From positions 1-63,080 of the forward strand of contig JANQNL010000047.1 of assembly GCA_028279585.1 (NCBI GenBank): a stretch of 63,080 bases of DNA, read 5' to 3'. Source of the stretch: Thermoplasmatota archaeon (lineage in GTDB: Archaea > Thermoplasmatota > Penumbrarchaeia > JANQNL01). Of the stretch, positions 26,631 to 34,015 are shown piece after piece. How positions within the stretch are numbered: the first letter of the stretch is position 1; every line of letters starts with the position of its first letter. The position numbers and the translations under genes were made by a program. The notes under the pieces are model-generated. The model was not told the origin of the DNA and did not search any database. It saw only the letters and a list, made by a program, of their open reading frames with translations.

Positions 26631-27809
26631 ATGGGACTAATGGACAAGCTCAAAGGTGACAACCCCTCAGTGGTCGGTGGCGACACCTACCAGTGGGACA
26701 ACAAGGGTGAGGACGTCATCTACAAACTTCCCAAGAACGTGGTATGGAACGATAACATCGTGGTCCGCGAGGACGAGTATGCAGTGTTCTTCCGTGATGG
26801 AAAAGCACTTGGAGTCTTCGACAGGCCAGCACGTTACGCCCTCACCACCCAGAACATCGCAGCTCTGGGACTTGCCGATAAGGTCCAGGAGTGGACCGGT
26901 GTCAGACAGCTTGGCGAGATCTACTGGGTCCGCAGGCGAGAGATGCGCGGAAAGTTCGGGACCAAGGAGCCTATCACCTTCCGTGACACGGATTTCGGCA
27001 TGGTCAGGATAAGGATGTTCGGTCAGTTCTCCTACAAGGTCACAGACCCACTCCTGTTCATCACCCAGTTCGTTGGAACAGAGGGTGCCACCACGACCCA
27101 CGAGGTCATCGAGTGGCTCCGCGACCAGATAGTCATGATCCTCAACGACGTCATGGGCGAGCTGAAGCGTGACAAGCAGATGGCTGTCATCGACATGCCT
27201 GCCTACCTCGAGGAGATGGAGCAGATGCTCCTTGCTAGGGCAAAGGATGACACCGAGCGCTATGGTATCGAGATAATGAAGATCACTGGGCTCAACATCA
27301 ATCTCCCGGACAAGATCCAGGAGGCTGTGGACAAGCGCGGCGAGCTGCAGGCACTGGGTGTCAACTACATGCAGTACCAGGCTGGCCAGGCCATGGAGAA
27401 GGCCGCAGAGAACCCTGGAGGCGCAGGTCAGATGGCGTCCATGGGTGTCGGTCTTGGTGCAGGTCTCGGGATGGGGGCCGGTATGACCGGCGCTGTCCAG
27501 TCCGGCATGCAGCCAGAGCAGGCAAATGCCTGGGGGACACAGCCCGGGGTTGCTGCGCAGCCTCAGGAACAGAAGCCCAGGTGTCCAAAGTGCAACGATC
27601 CTTACGAGCCAGGCTCCAAGTTCTGTGACAACTGTGGTCACAAGCTTGTCAACGAGGTCAAGTGCGTCAAGTGCGATGCGATGCTCAAGGAAGGGACAAA
27701 GTTCTGTCCTGAGTGTGGTGCGAAGCAGGCTTTGGAGTGTCCGAAGTGCAATGCGCCGCTGAACCCTGGGGCTAAGTTCTGTAATGAGTGTGGGGAGAAG
27801 GTCGGTTAA
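26631..27809 (+). CDS. SPFH/Band-7 family protein with C-terminal zinc ribbons
   Basis: 392 residues with a GAGGTGAAAAA ribosome site just before ATG. Residues 1-245 are an SPFH domain of the type often called virion core protein-like (COG4260): KNVVWNDNIVVREDEYAVFF at its start and RYGIEIMKITGLNI at its end. A Gly/Ala/Met-rich linker (about 265-320) follows, then three consecutive zinc-ribbon halves: CPKCNDPYEPGSKFCDNCG, CVKCDAMLKEGTKFCPECG and CPKCNAPLNPGAKFCNECG. There is no membrane helix. SPFH proteins assemble into rings or scaffolds, often on membranes; the zinc ribbons may bind protein or nucleic acid. The paired coiled-coil gene upstream supports a two-component complex. Confidence 0.93.
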   Translation: MGLMDKLKGDNPSVVGGDTYQWDNKGEDVIYKLPKNVVWNDNIVVREDEYAVFFRDGKALGVFDRPARYALTTQNIAALGLADKVQEWTGVRQLGEIYWVRRREMRGKFGTKEPITFRDTDFGMVRIRMFGQFSYKVTDPLLFITQFVGTEGATTTHEVIEWLRDQIVMILNDVMGELKRDKQMAVIDMPAYLEEMEQMLLARAKDDTERYGIEIMKITGLNINLPDKIQEAVDKRGELQALGVNYMQYQAGQAMEKAAENPGGAGQMASMGVGLGAGLGMGAGMTGAVQSGMQPEQANAWGTQPGVAAQPQEQKPRCPKCNDPYEPGSKFCDNCGHKLVNEVKCVKCDAMLKEGTKFCPECGAKQALECPKCNAPLNPGAKFCNECGEKVG

Positions 27810-27915
27810 GCCCCAAAGCACGAAACTTACAGGGAAATATCGTTGGAAGCTCTATTGCTGCTTAAGTTAGCGGAGCTTCCAACGACCTTTCTTTTTCCGT
27901 TTCGGGCTTTGGGGT
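27810..27915 (+). repeat. Two-stem hairpin element (copy 2) at the end of the SPFH gene
   Basis: It starts directly after the TAA. Outer stem GCCCCAAAGCACGAAAC (27810-27826) pairs with 27899-27915; inner stem 27840-27852 pairs with 27873-27885 (13 bp, perfect); loop 27853-27872. Left spacer TTACAGGGAAATA and right spacer CCTTTCTTTTTCC resemble those of the copies at 6320 and 37932 although the stems differ. Confidence 0.75.
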
Positions 27916-27985
27916 CAGACCTTCTCCACACACTCATCCTAGTCTGAGTGCCCGTCATCCGACGCATTTGCCATCCCACTCCTAC

Positions 27986-28019
27986 CTCACGAGCAAGTGT
28001 TAAATACTCACCTCGTGAG
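27986..28019 (+). promoter_or_regulatory. Palindrome centred on a TATA box (operator-like)
   Basis: CTCACGAG (27986-27993) and CTCGTGAG (28012-28019) are a perfect inverted repeat. The TATA-like GTTAAATACT (27999-28008) lies exactly between them, and the ATG at 28031 is about 25 nt downstream, so the transcript is probably leaderless. A dimeric repressor bound here would cover the TATA box. It could also be read as a terminator because T6 follows the right arm. Confidence 0.5.
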
Positions 28020-28030
28020 TTTTTTCATTG

Positions 28031-28726
28031 ATGCAAGGGAGAGTGAAGGACAAGGAGGTTCTTACGTTCCAGTTCAACCCATGGCGGGAGCATGCGTATT
28101 GGCTGATTGGGATTGCTGTAGTAGGCGCTATTATATGGGTCGGATTAAACCTCGTGACATTTTCACGGGGATATCCATCTCCCTCTCTTACATTTTTCGT
28201 ACTGAACTTATCTTGTATGGTCCACATTTTGCCAATAGTGATCCTTCCGATTGTCATATTGAAGTGGTTCAATGTTCAATGTACGATCGATGAAAAGGCT
28301 TTTACATTGGTCTATAGAGGACGTGTCCAAAGAATCTCTTTAAAAGAAATTGACTCTGTCCTAATGCTTGGCCAGTCTCAAGCTACTGGCCAATTCTTCA
28401 CCGACGAGACAACATTAAGATTAACCACAGCGCATGGCTCTGGAAGACCTCATCCTATCACTATTGTCAGCAGTAGGATACACTCACCCGCGATGTATCT
28501 GAAGGGTAACCTTGTAGCGATCACGACAGCTGAAGGGAGGGGAAAATGCTATCTCATAGCTCCGAAGCAACCTGGAAGGGTAATATCTCATCTGATGGAT
28601 GTTGTCCCAGATAGGGATCGTGTTAGAACATCAGATGTTCAGTATGCAAACTTTGTAAAAAGGTTCGATAGATATGATGCTTTTACCAAAGTTAGAAGAT
28701 TTATCGATAAACACTCGGTTGGCTGA
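28031..28726 (+). CDS. Membrane protein with a possible PH-like domain
   Basis: 231 residues from the ATG at 28031. Two hydrophobic helices (about 25-45 and 55-75) are followed by a cytosolic beta-rich region with the pattern seen in bacterial PH-like domains (NVQCTIDEKAFTLVYRGRVQ, then ISLKEIDSVLML); this assignment is tentative. The gene is visibly more AT-rich and uses more A/T-ending codons than its neighbours, which may indicate recent acquisition. It stands alone behind an operator-like promoter. Confidence 0.65.
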   Translation: MQGRVKDKEVLTFQFNPWREHAYWLIGIAVVGAIIWVGLNLVTFSRGYPSPSLTFFVLNLSCMVHILPIVILPIVILKWFNVQCTIDEKAFTLVYRGRVQRISLKEIDSVLMLGQSQATGQFFTDETTLRLTTAHGSGRPHPITIVSSRIHSPAMYLKGNLVAITTAEGRGKCYLIAPKQPGRVISHLMDVVPDRDRVRTSDVQYANFVKRFDRYDAFTKVRRFIDKHSVG

Positions 28727-28947
28727 TCCTTTTTCCTTTCCGAATTGGAAGTTTTACACTCAGTAGAACAAACTGATCCAGTAACTTTCTTCCGTCACTT
28801 CCTTCCTCATCAGAAAGTTCCTGACACTTCTGCGCCATACCGTCGCTATCGAAACGGCGCACGTGTATTTGCGAAAGTGTCGTAATTCGAGCGCTTTCTC
28901 TCGCACACATCGCAAAAATTATACACTCATTACGCCATTTCGCAAAT
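28727..28947 (+). promoter_or_regulatory. Intergenic region with hairpins and the promoter of the next gene
   Basis: AACTTTCT (28783-28790) pairs with AGAAAGTT (28812-28819); this copy matches the TTTCTTCCGTC repeat seen at 6550. A second, nested hairpin spans 28823-28881 (GACACTT/AAGTGTC outside, TGCGCC/GGCGCA inside). ATTTGCGAAA (28867-28876) is the inverse of TTTCGCAAAT (28938-28947), which touches the ATG at 28948; the TATA-like AAAATTATACAC (about 28915-28926) lies between them. The transcript is probably leaderless. Confidence 0.55.
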
Positions 28948-29628
28948 ATGGGCAAGAAGAAGGGTGGCTCGAAGAAAGGTTCGAGCAAGAAGTCCGAGTC
29001 CAAAAAGGACAGCAAGCGAAACGCCGGCAAGAAGGCCTCCAAGGTAAGACCACCAAAGGAGGACATCGACAGGATCTCGGGTAAGTCCGTCTACGGCAGC
29101 ACCCTCCTCATGCGCCTCGAGTACATCGAGAACACCGAGGGGCCGGACGAGGTCAAGAGGATCCTCCGTGCAATGAAGGACGAGGGTTACACTGGACCAA
29201 AGAAGATGTCTCAGATCTCCGCCTCAAAGAAGTATCCGCTCAAGGACCTCATTGCACTCCTTCATACATACAAGGCCTATCACGGCCAGGAGAACCTGCG
29301 GGAGATGTCCTACCAGATCGCCGCCAAGAGTGGGTTCGCCGGGCTCATGCTCCAGTTCTTTGGAAAGCCAGAGAAGATCATCCAGGATACCGAGGACCAT
29401 TGGCGCGAGTTCTACTGCTTCGGCAAGCTCGAGGGCGGAGTGTCTGCTCCCCAGAAGGCCGTCCTCATCGGTACGGACATCTGCTGTGATGAGCTCTTCG
29501 ACCAGGCACTGGCCTACAACTTCGAAGGAATACTTCGGAACATGAAGGTAAAGGATACTCTGTGCGAGCATTACAAGTGTGAACTTCGTGGTGACAAGCA
29601 CGGCGAGTGGATCCTGACCTGGGATTAA
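28948..29628 (+). CDS. Protein with a Lys/Ser-rich N-terminus and an unassigned helical domain
   Basis: 226 residues. The first 35 are mostly Lys, Ser and Gly and should be disordered. The rest is globular, with a helical middle and a C-terminal part ending in YKCELRGDKHGEWILTWD. The overall pattern (helices, then a compact beta end containing a Cys and W-x-x-x-W) loosely recalls DUF2378/V4R-type small-molecule-binding proteins, but I cannot confirm this. The gene meets the next one tail to tail with three bases between stops. A TATA-like element about 25 nt upstream fits a leaderless mRNA. Confidence 0.7.
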   Translation: MGKKKGGSKKGSSKKSESKKDSKRNAGKKASKVRPPKEDIDRISGKSVYGSTLLMRLEYIENTEGPDEVKRILRAMKDEGYTGPKKMSQISASKKYPLKDLIALLHTYKAYHGQENLREMSYQIAAKSGFAGLMLQFFGKPEKIIQDTEDHWREFYCFGKLEGGVSAPQKAVLIGTDICCDELFDQALAYNFEGILRNMKVKDTLCEHYKCELRGDKHGEWILTWD

Positions 29629-29631
29629 GGC

Positions 29632-32433
29632 TCACTTGACGCGCTTGAGCGCGACCAGCATCTCCTTGACCTTGTCCCGGTTGCTCATGTCCTTGTACTT
29701 GTCCCGGGCCTTGGTATACTCTGCCTTAGCTTCATCTTTGTAGCCACGGCCCTCGAGCATCCTGGCAAAGTGCTCTGCAGCCACAGCCTGCATCTCGCTG
29801 TCCTTGAGGGTCTGGAACATCGACAGGGCCTTTTGGAACTTCTCCCTGGATGGCTGCTCCTCACCTTCATTATTAAGGATGATGCCATGGACCATGTCCA
29901 GGTATGCCATCATTCGCTTGTCATCGAAGCTTTTGAAGATCGGAATGGCCTTCTCGATGACCTCTGCAGCATCCTCTGGCTCATCCATGAGGGAAAGGCA
30001 GTGGGCGTGGTAAGCGTAAGCGTGACCAAGCTGTGAAACGTAATCTATCTCCTTAGCATACTTGATGCCCTCTTTGAGATAGTCGTCGCTTATCGGATAG
30101 TGGTACATCATCAGGTAGCACCAACCGAGCAACGTGTTGATCCTGGAAAGGTTCCTCTTGTCGTTTCGAGGGTAGGCCTCTCCGAGAGCTTTTTCCAGGT
30201 GGTTGATCGCCTCGCGGTACCTTCCCGTTCGGGAGTACACTAAGGCCTGGCTCTGGTAGACCGCAGTAAGGCCTTCATCTATGTCCTTGTCCTTGCAGTA
30301 ATCCTCGGCCATCTGAAGTTGCTTCCAGGCGTTTTTCATCTGACCGAGCATGGCGTAGATGTCCCCAAGGGCAACTCGAGCTTCCCATATCTCGGAATCA
30401 GATATCTCCTTGGACGTCTCCAGAGCCTTCCGTGCATAGTCGAGAGCTGCTGCGTGGTCACCCCTGTCCATCTGGACCTGGGCAAGGATCCGAAGTGCCT
30501 TGGCAAGGAACGGTTTCTCGGTCTCGGAGCTCCAATGCTCCACCACCTGCTGGGCATGCTTCATGGCATCCTCGTCAGAACCTCGGAGGTAGTGGGACTC
30601 TGAAAGCTTCATGTTCAGGACGACCTTGTTGGCCTCCCTGCCTTCAGAGTGGGAAAGGTCCCCGCAAGACTGGAGGGCCAGGTAATAGTAGTTGATAGCG
30701 GTCTCCACTGACAGCATCTGTAGCGACATGTCACCCGCTCTGTGGCAATAGGTCACGGCCTTGTACGGGTTCATGCCCTTGCTGAAGTGGTCCGCCATGG
30801 AAAATATGTTTGCGGATGTGGAATCGCCATAGGTCATCTCCAGATAGTTCGCTATCTGGGTGTGCATGACCTTCTTCCACCTGTGACTTATCCCATCAGA
30901 TATAGTGGAAGAGATCCTGGGATTTGTGAACTTGAATGCATCGGCCTCACCCCTGTCCAGGAACTTGTGCAGGACAAGCTGCTCGATGGCCTCCTGGACA
31001 TCGGACTTGGACATCACTATGCAGCTTTCCAGCTCGTCCAGGGTGAAGTCTGCCCCAGCGATGGATGCCCATTCTGCAACAATGAGCTCTCTGGGCTGAA
31101 GCTTGTTGACACGCACAGCATAGTGCTTCATCAACCCCTCCATGGACCTTGTGGATGGGTCCAGGAGCAGATCCTCGTCCCCGGACTCTTCGGCATACTC
31201 GATGACGCCTTCAACGACCTCCTTGATAAGACCTGGGATACCGCGGGTCTCGAGAAACACCTCCTCTGCGAAGGCCCGGACCTCTCCTTCATGGTAGTTC
31301 TTCGGAAGTGAGTCCATGATGAGCTTGACCGTTTGGTCGATGTCCAGTGGTTCCACGGAGACCTCTTCGACCCCGTGAACATCGACCATTGACCTGACGA
31401 CCTTTTTCACAGCGGGGTCCATGTCCTCTGGTGTGTAGGTGGCAACCATCACAACGTCCAGCTGCTCGATGTCGCTGGACAGGTAGTCCAGCAGTCTGAC
31501 GGTAGCTTCATCTGCGTTGTGTAGGTCGTCAATGACGAACAGGGTTCTCTGCCTTACAGAGATGTGGCCAAGGATGTTCCTGACCTCCTCGAAGATACGG
31601 ATCCTCTCGGACTCCAACTGGCTCTCAGAGCGCTCGATTATTCGAGTGTACTTCTTCGAGATAAGATCTGTCAGGGTCTTGTCCACGCCCTGGAACCCTG
31701 TAAGGTCTCCATCCCAGTGGGAGAGGTTCTCCTTGTTCTTGTTCTCGAAGGTCTCCAGGGCGGTCTTCAGGTCAACCCTGACATTGGGATTCTCCTCACC
31801 GTGCATCACCGCTGCTATGTAGCCGAAGGAGCCGTGTTCGATGACGATGACGGTATCTTGGTATTCGAGCTTGCCTAGCCCTCCCCCTTCACCCTGTGCG
31901 GTCTTGAAGGAGTCTGAAACGAAGCTCTGGATGGCCGTGAACATCGAGGAGACCATATCCTCGTCGATGGCAAGTGAATCCTGCGATGTAGCTGAATGTG
32001 CAATGAGTAGTCCTGTGTTCCTGTCTATTAGGAAGACCTGCTGCATGGAGACCTCGTTGACCTTGACGATCTCTCCTATCTGCCCCTCTCTTGACAACGC
32101 TTCGGTAACAGGCTGCAGTGGTTTGGAGAACCGTCCCTGCCCGGAGCTGCGCAGCACATGCAGGTCGTTCTCCTCTGCCCACGTCACCAGATGGTCCATG
32201 AGGATGGATTTTCCAACGCCGGTCTCTCCGTTGACAAGGACGACCGATCCCCCACCTTTGTTTATCGCGCGCTTGAGCTTGGCAAGCGGTTTTTCGAGCG
32301 ATCGTGGGACCTCTCCTTCACCGTCGAAACTGACCTCGTCCTCTTCATCATCATCGTCATCGCCGAGGTCCCAATCAACTTCCATCTCTACCTTGGAAGG
32401 GGGGTCTTCATCGTCCTCATAATGAGGGGGCAT
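29632..32433 (-). CDS. STAND-like ATPase / TPR protein with a domain inserted in the ATPase core
   Basis: 933 residues. After a very acidic start (1-42), Walker A is GETGVGKS (69-76). Walker B, LFVIDDLH, comes only at 298-305. The extra space holds a separate domain (about 128-262) similar to the cytosolic domain of the 2644-residue surface protein: both run from a hydrophobic strand with LI-x-R-x-G-x-L, through an SSMF/SAMF helix and KLE[YF], to a strand containing IE-x-G and finally WDGD. The ATPase is followed by a winged-helix-like region (about 430-520) and TPR repeats (about 560-920). STAND ATPases act as signal-gated switches. There is no DNA-binding domain at the N-terminus, unlike the related gene at 17127. 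The start is supported by a TATA-like box about 26 nt upstream. Confidence 0.85.
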   Translation of the reverse strand: MPPHYEDDEDPPSKVEMEVDWDLGDDDDDEEDEVSFDGEGEVPRSLEKPLAKLKRAINKGGGSVVLVNGETGVGKSILMDHLVTWAEENDLHVLRSSGQGRFSKPLQPVTEALSREGQIGEIVKVNEVSMQQVFLIDRNTGLLIAHSATSQDSLAIDEDMVSSMFTAIQSFVSDSFKTAQGEGGGLGKLEYQDTVIVIEHGSFGYIAAVMHGEENPNVRVDLKTALETFENKNKENLSHWDGDLTGFQGVDKTLTDLISKKYTRIIERSESQLESERIRIFEEVRNILGHISVRQRTLFVIDDLHNADEATVRLLDYLSSDIEQLDVVMVATYTPEDMDPAVKKVVRSMVDVHGVEEVSVEPLDIDQTVKLIMDSLPKNYHEGEVRAFAEEVFLETRGIPGLIKEVVEGVIEYAEESGDEDLLLDPSTRSMEGLMKHYAVRVNKLQPRELIVAEWASIAGADFTLDELESCIVMSKSDVQEAIEQLVLHKFLDRGEADAFKFTNPRISSTISDGISHRWKKVMHTQIANYLEMTYGDSTSANIFSMADHFSKGMNPYKAVTYCHRAGDMSLQMLSVETAINYYYLALQSCGDLSHSEGREANKVVLNMKLSESHYLRGSDEDAMKHAQQVVEHWSSETEKPFLAKALRILAQVQMDRGDHAAALDYARKALETSKEISDSEIWEARVALGDIYAMLGQMKNAWKQLQMAEDYCKDKDIDEGLTAVYQSQALVYSRTGRYREAINHLEKALGEAYPRNDKRNLSRINTLLGWCYLMMYHYPISDDYLKEGIKYAKEIDYVSQLGHAYAYHAHCLSLMDEPEDAAEVIEKAIPIFKSFDDKRMMAYLDMVHGIILNNEGEEQPSREKFQKALSMFQTLKDSEMQAVAAEHFARMLEGRGYKDEAKAEYTKARDKYKDMSNRDKVKEMLVALKRVK

Positions 32434-32454
32434 AATTGCTCAATGTTCGATGGG

Positions 32455-32464
32455 GTTTATAACC
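32455..32464 (-). promoter_or_regulatory. TATA-like box of the STAND/TPR gene
   Basis: The minus strand reads GGTTATAAAC, centred about 26 nt before the ATG at 32433; leaderless arrangement. Confidence 0.6.
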
Positions 32465-32567
32465 CTAACCAATTCTTATCAGTACTTGTAGGATGTGAAC
32501 GGCAGAAATGATTTGGTAAGATATATGTCGCAGGATGTGGTTTAAGGGCACGCTCGGAAGTGATAGA

Positions 32568-33758
32568 ATGCATTATGTCATCTGCGGCAATGGTATCGCT
32601 GGTTCCACAGCAGCTCAGACCATCAGGGACAACGACCCAGATGGTGAGATCACCATCATCTCGGACGAGAAATATCCGCTATACAGCCGTATCAGGCTCA
32701 TCGATTATTTGGGAGATGACGTCTCCCTTGACGAGCTTATCCTGAAGGACGAGGCATGGTACAAGGACAACAACATCGAGTGCATCATGGGTGACAAGGC
32801 TGTTGGGCTTGATGCCGAGAAGAAGGTCGTCAAGACCGAGTCTGGAAAGGAGATGACCTATGACAAGCTCCTCCTTGCCACTGGCTCCAGTTGCTTTGTT
32901 CCTCCGATAAAGGGCGCAGACAAGTCTGGCGTCTATACCTTGAGGACCATCGAGAATGCCGATGAGATAAAAGGACATTGTGGTGGAGCAGCTTGCGACC
33001 TTGTCGTCATTGGTGGTGGGGTCCTTGGTCTTGAGGTTGGCAATGCACTTCGAAGGAAAGGCCATGAAGTGACCGTTGTGGAAGCTTTCTCAAGATTACT
33101 TCCTCGCCAGACAGACCCTCGTGCCTCACTCATTCTCAAACGCCAGATGGGGCTCATGGGATTCAAGTTCCATATCAATAGCATGACCGAGGAGATCCTT
33201 GGTGACTCATTGGTCGAGGGTGTTAGGCTTGCTGATGGAACTGAGATCCCATGCCGTATGGTCATCATCTCCGCAGGCGTTCGATCAGAGCTGGACCTTG
33301 CCCAGCAGGCTGGTCTGAACACAGCCCGTGGAGTGATCGTCGATGAATACCTGAACTCCTCTGACCCGAACATCTACTGCGCCGGAGATTCAGTGGAGTT
33401 CAACGGGATCATCTATGGCATATGGCCAGCCTCGGAGGAGCAGGGCCGTATCGCTGGTCTGAACATGGTAGGTGAGGAGACCTCATACACTGGGACCACG
33501 GTAGCAAACACTCTCAAGGTCGCAGGTATCGACCTTGCTGCTATCGGTGACATTGATCCAGAAGCGATGAAAGAGGCCATGATACACGAGAATCCTTCAG
33601 AGGGACTGTATCGCAAGATCGTCCTGGAAGAGAACAGGATAATCGGAGCTGTCCTTATTGGCAATATCAAAGGCTGGTGGAAGATAAAGAAGGCTATCGA
33701 TATCAAAAGCGATATCTCGTTCATGCGAGAGTTCATCTCGAAGATGGACGAAGCGTGA
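32568..33758 (+). CDS. FAD-dependent NAD(P)H oxidoreductase (pyridine nucleotide-disulphide family)
   Basis: 396 residues from the ATG at 32568, chosen because the FAD-binding GxGxxG motif (CGNGIAGSTAA) should start near residue 5. The FAD fold (1-110), NAD-binding fold (VVIGGGVLGLEVGNALRRKGHEV, about 143-165) and second FAD motif (NIYCAGDSVEF) are all present. There is no CxxxxC redox disulphide, so it resembles NADH-rubredoxin reductase, nitrite reductase large-subunit N-terminal or NADH oxidase-like enzymes that pass electrons to a small carrier. The C-terminal 60 residues form the usual interface domain. No electron carrier gene lies next to it, so the partner is unknown. Confidence 0.9.
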   Translation: MHYVICGNGIAGSTAAQTIRDNDPDGEITIISDEKYPLYSRIRLIDYLGDDVSLDELILKDEAWYKDNNIECIMGDKAVGLDAEKKVVKTESGKEMTYDKLLLATGSSCFVPPIKGADKSGVYTLRTIENADEIKGHCGGAACDLVVIGGGVLGLEVGNALRRKGHEVTVVEAFSRLLPRQTDPRASLILKRQMGLMGFKFHINSMTEEILGDSLVEGVRLADGTEIPCRMVIISAGVRSELDLAQQAGLNTARGVIVDEYLNSSDPNIYCAGDSVEFNGIIYGIWPASEEQGRIAGLNMVGEETSYTGTTVANTLKVAGIDLAAIGDIDPEAMKEAMIHENPSEGLYRKIVLEENRIIGAVLIGNIKGWWKIKKAIDIKSDISFMREFISKMDEA

Positions 33759-33911
33759 TCAGCGCCTCTTTAACTTCTTGATGATCTCTGGGATGTGGTC
33801 CCTGAAACCAATGAACAGCAGAGCTGCCAAAGGTGGAGAGAAAAGAGCGATGATGGTGAGTATATCACCAATGCCGCGGCATGAGCCACCACAGAACATG
33901 CACATGGACAT
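33759..33911 (-). CDS. 50-residue Cys-rich membrane protein
   Basis: Read directly from the sequence: the minus-strand ATG at 33911 opens a frame of 50 codons ending with TGA at 33761-33759, directly abutting the stop of the oxidoreductase gene. The product starts MSMCMFCGGSCRGIG, with three Cys in a CxxCGGSC-type cluster, then a hydrophobic helix (about residues 17-34) and a basic end (IKKLKRR). The Cys cluster before a membrane helix, with positive-inside charge at the end, looks like a real small protein. No ribosome site is obvious. Confidence 0.45.
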   Translation of the reverse strand: MSMCMFCGGSCRGIGDILTIIALFSPPLAALLFIGFRDHIPEIIKKLKRR

Positions 33912-34015
33912 AGATTTGCGTCCCGCTACTTGAACCTATGCATCAGTTCCAGAACCAGGTTCTTTGCACGAACACTTCCGGATAAGTGAAATATCACAAG
34001 ACCGATATCTTGCTG

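Noticed and set aside
26667-27821. Long minus-strand frame opposite the SPFH gene
   Set aside because: It is a shadow frame: the plus strand has a clear SPFH domain and zinc ribbons, while the other frame shows no domain and biased composition.
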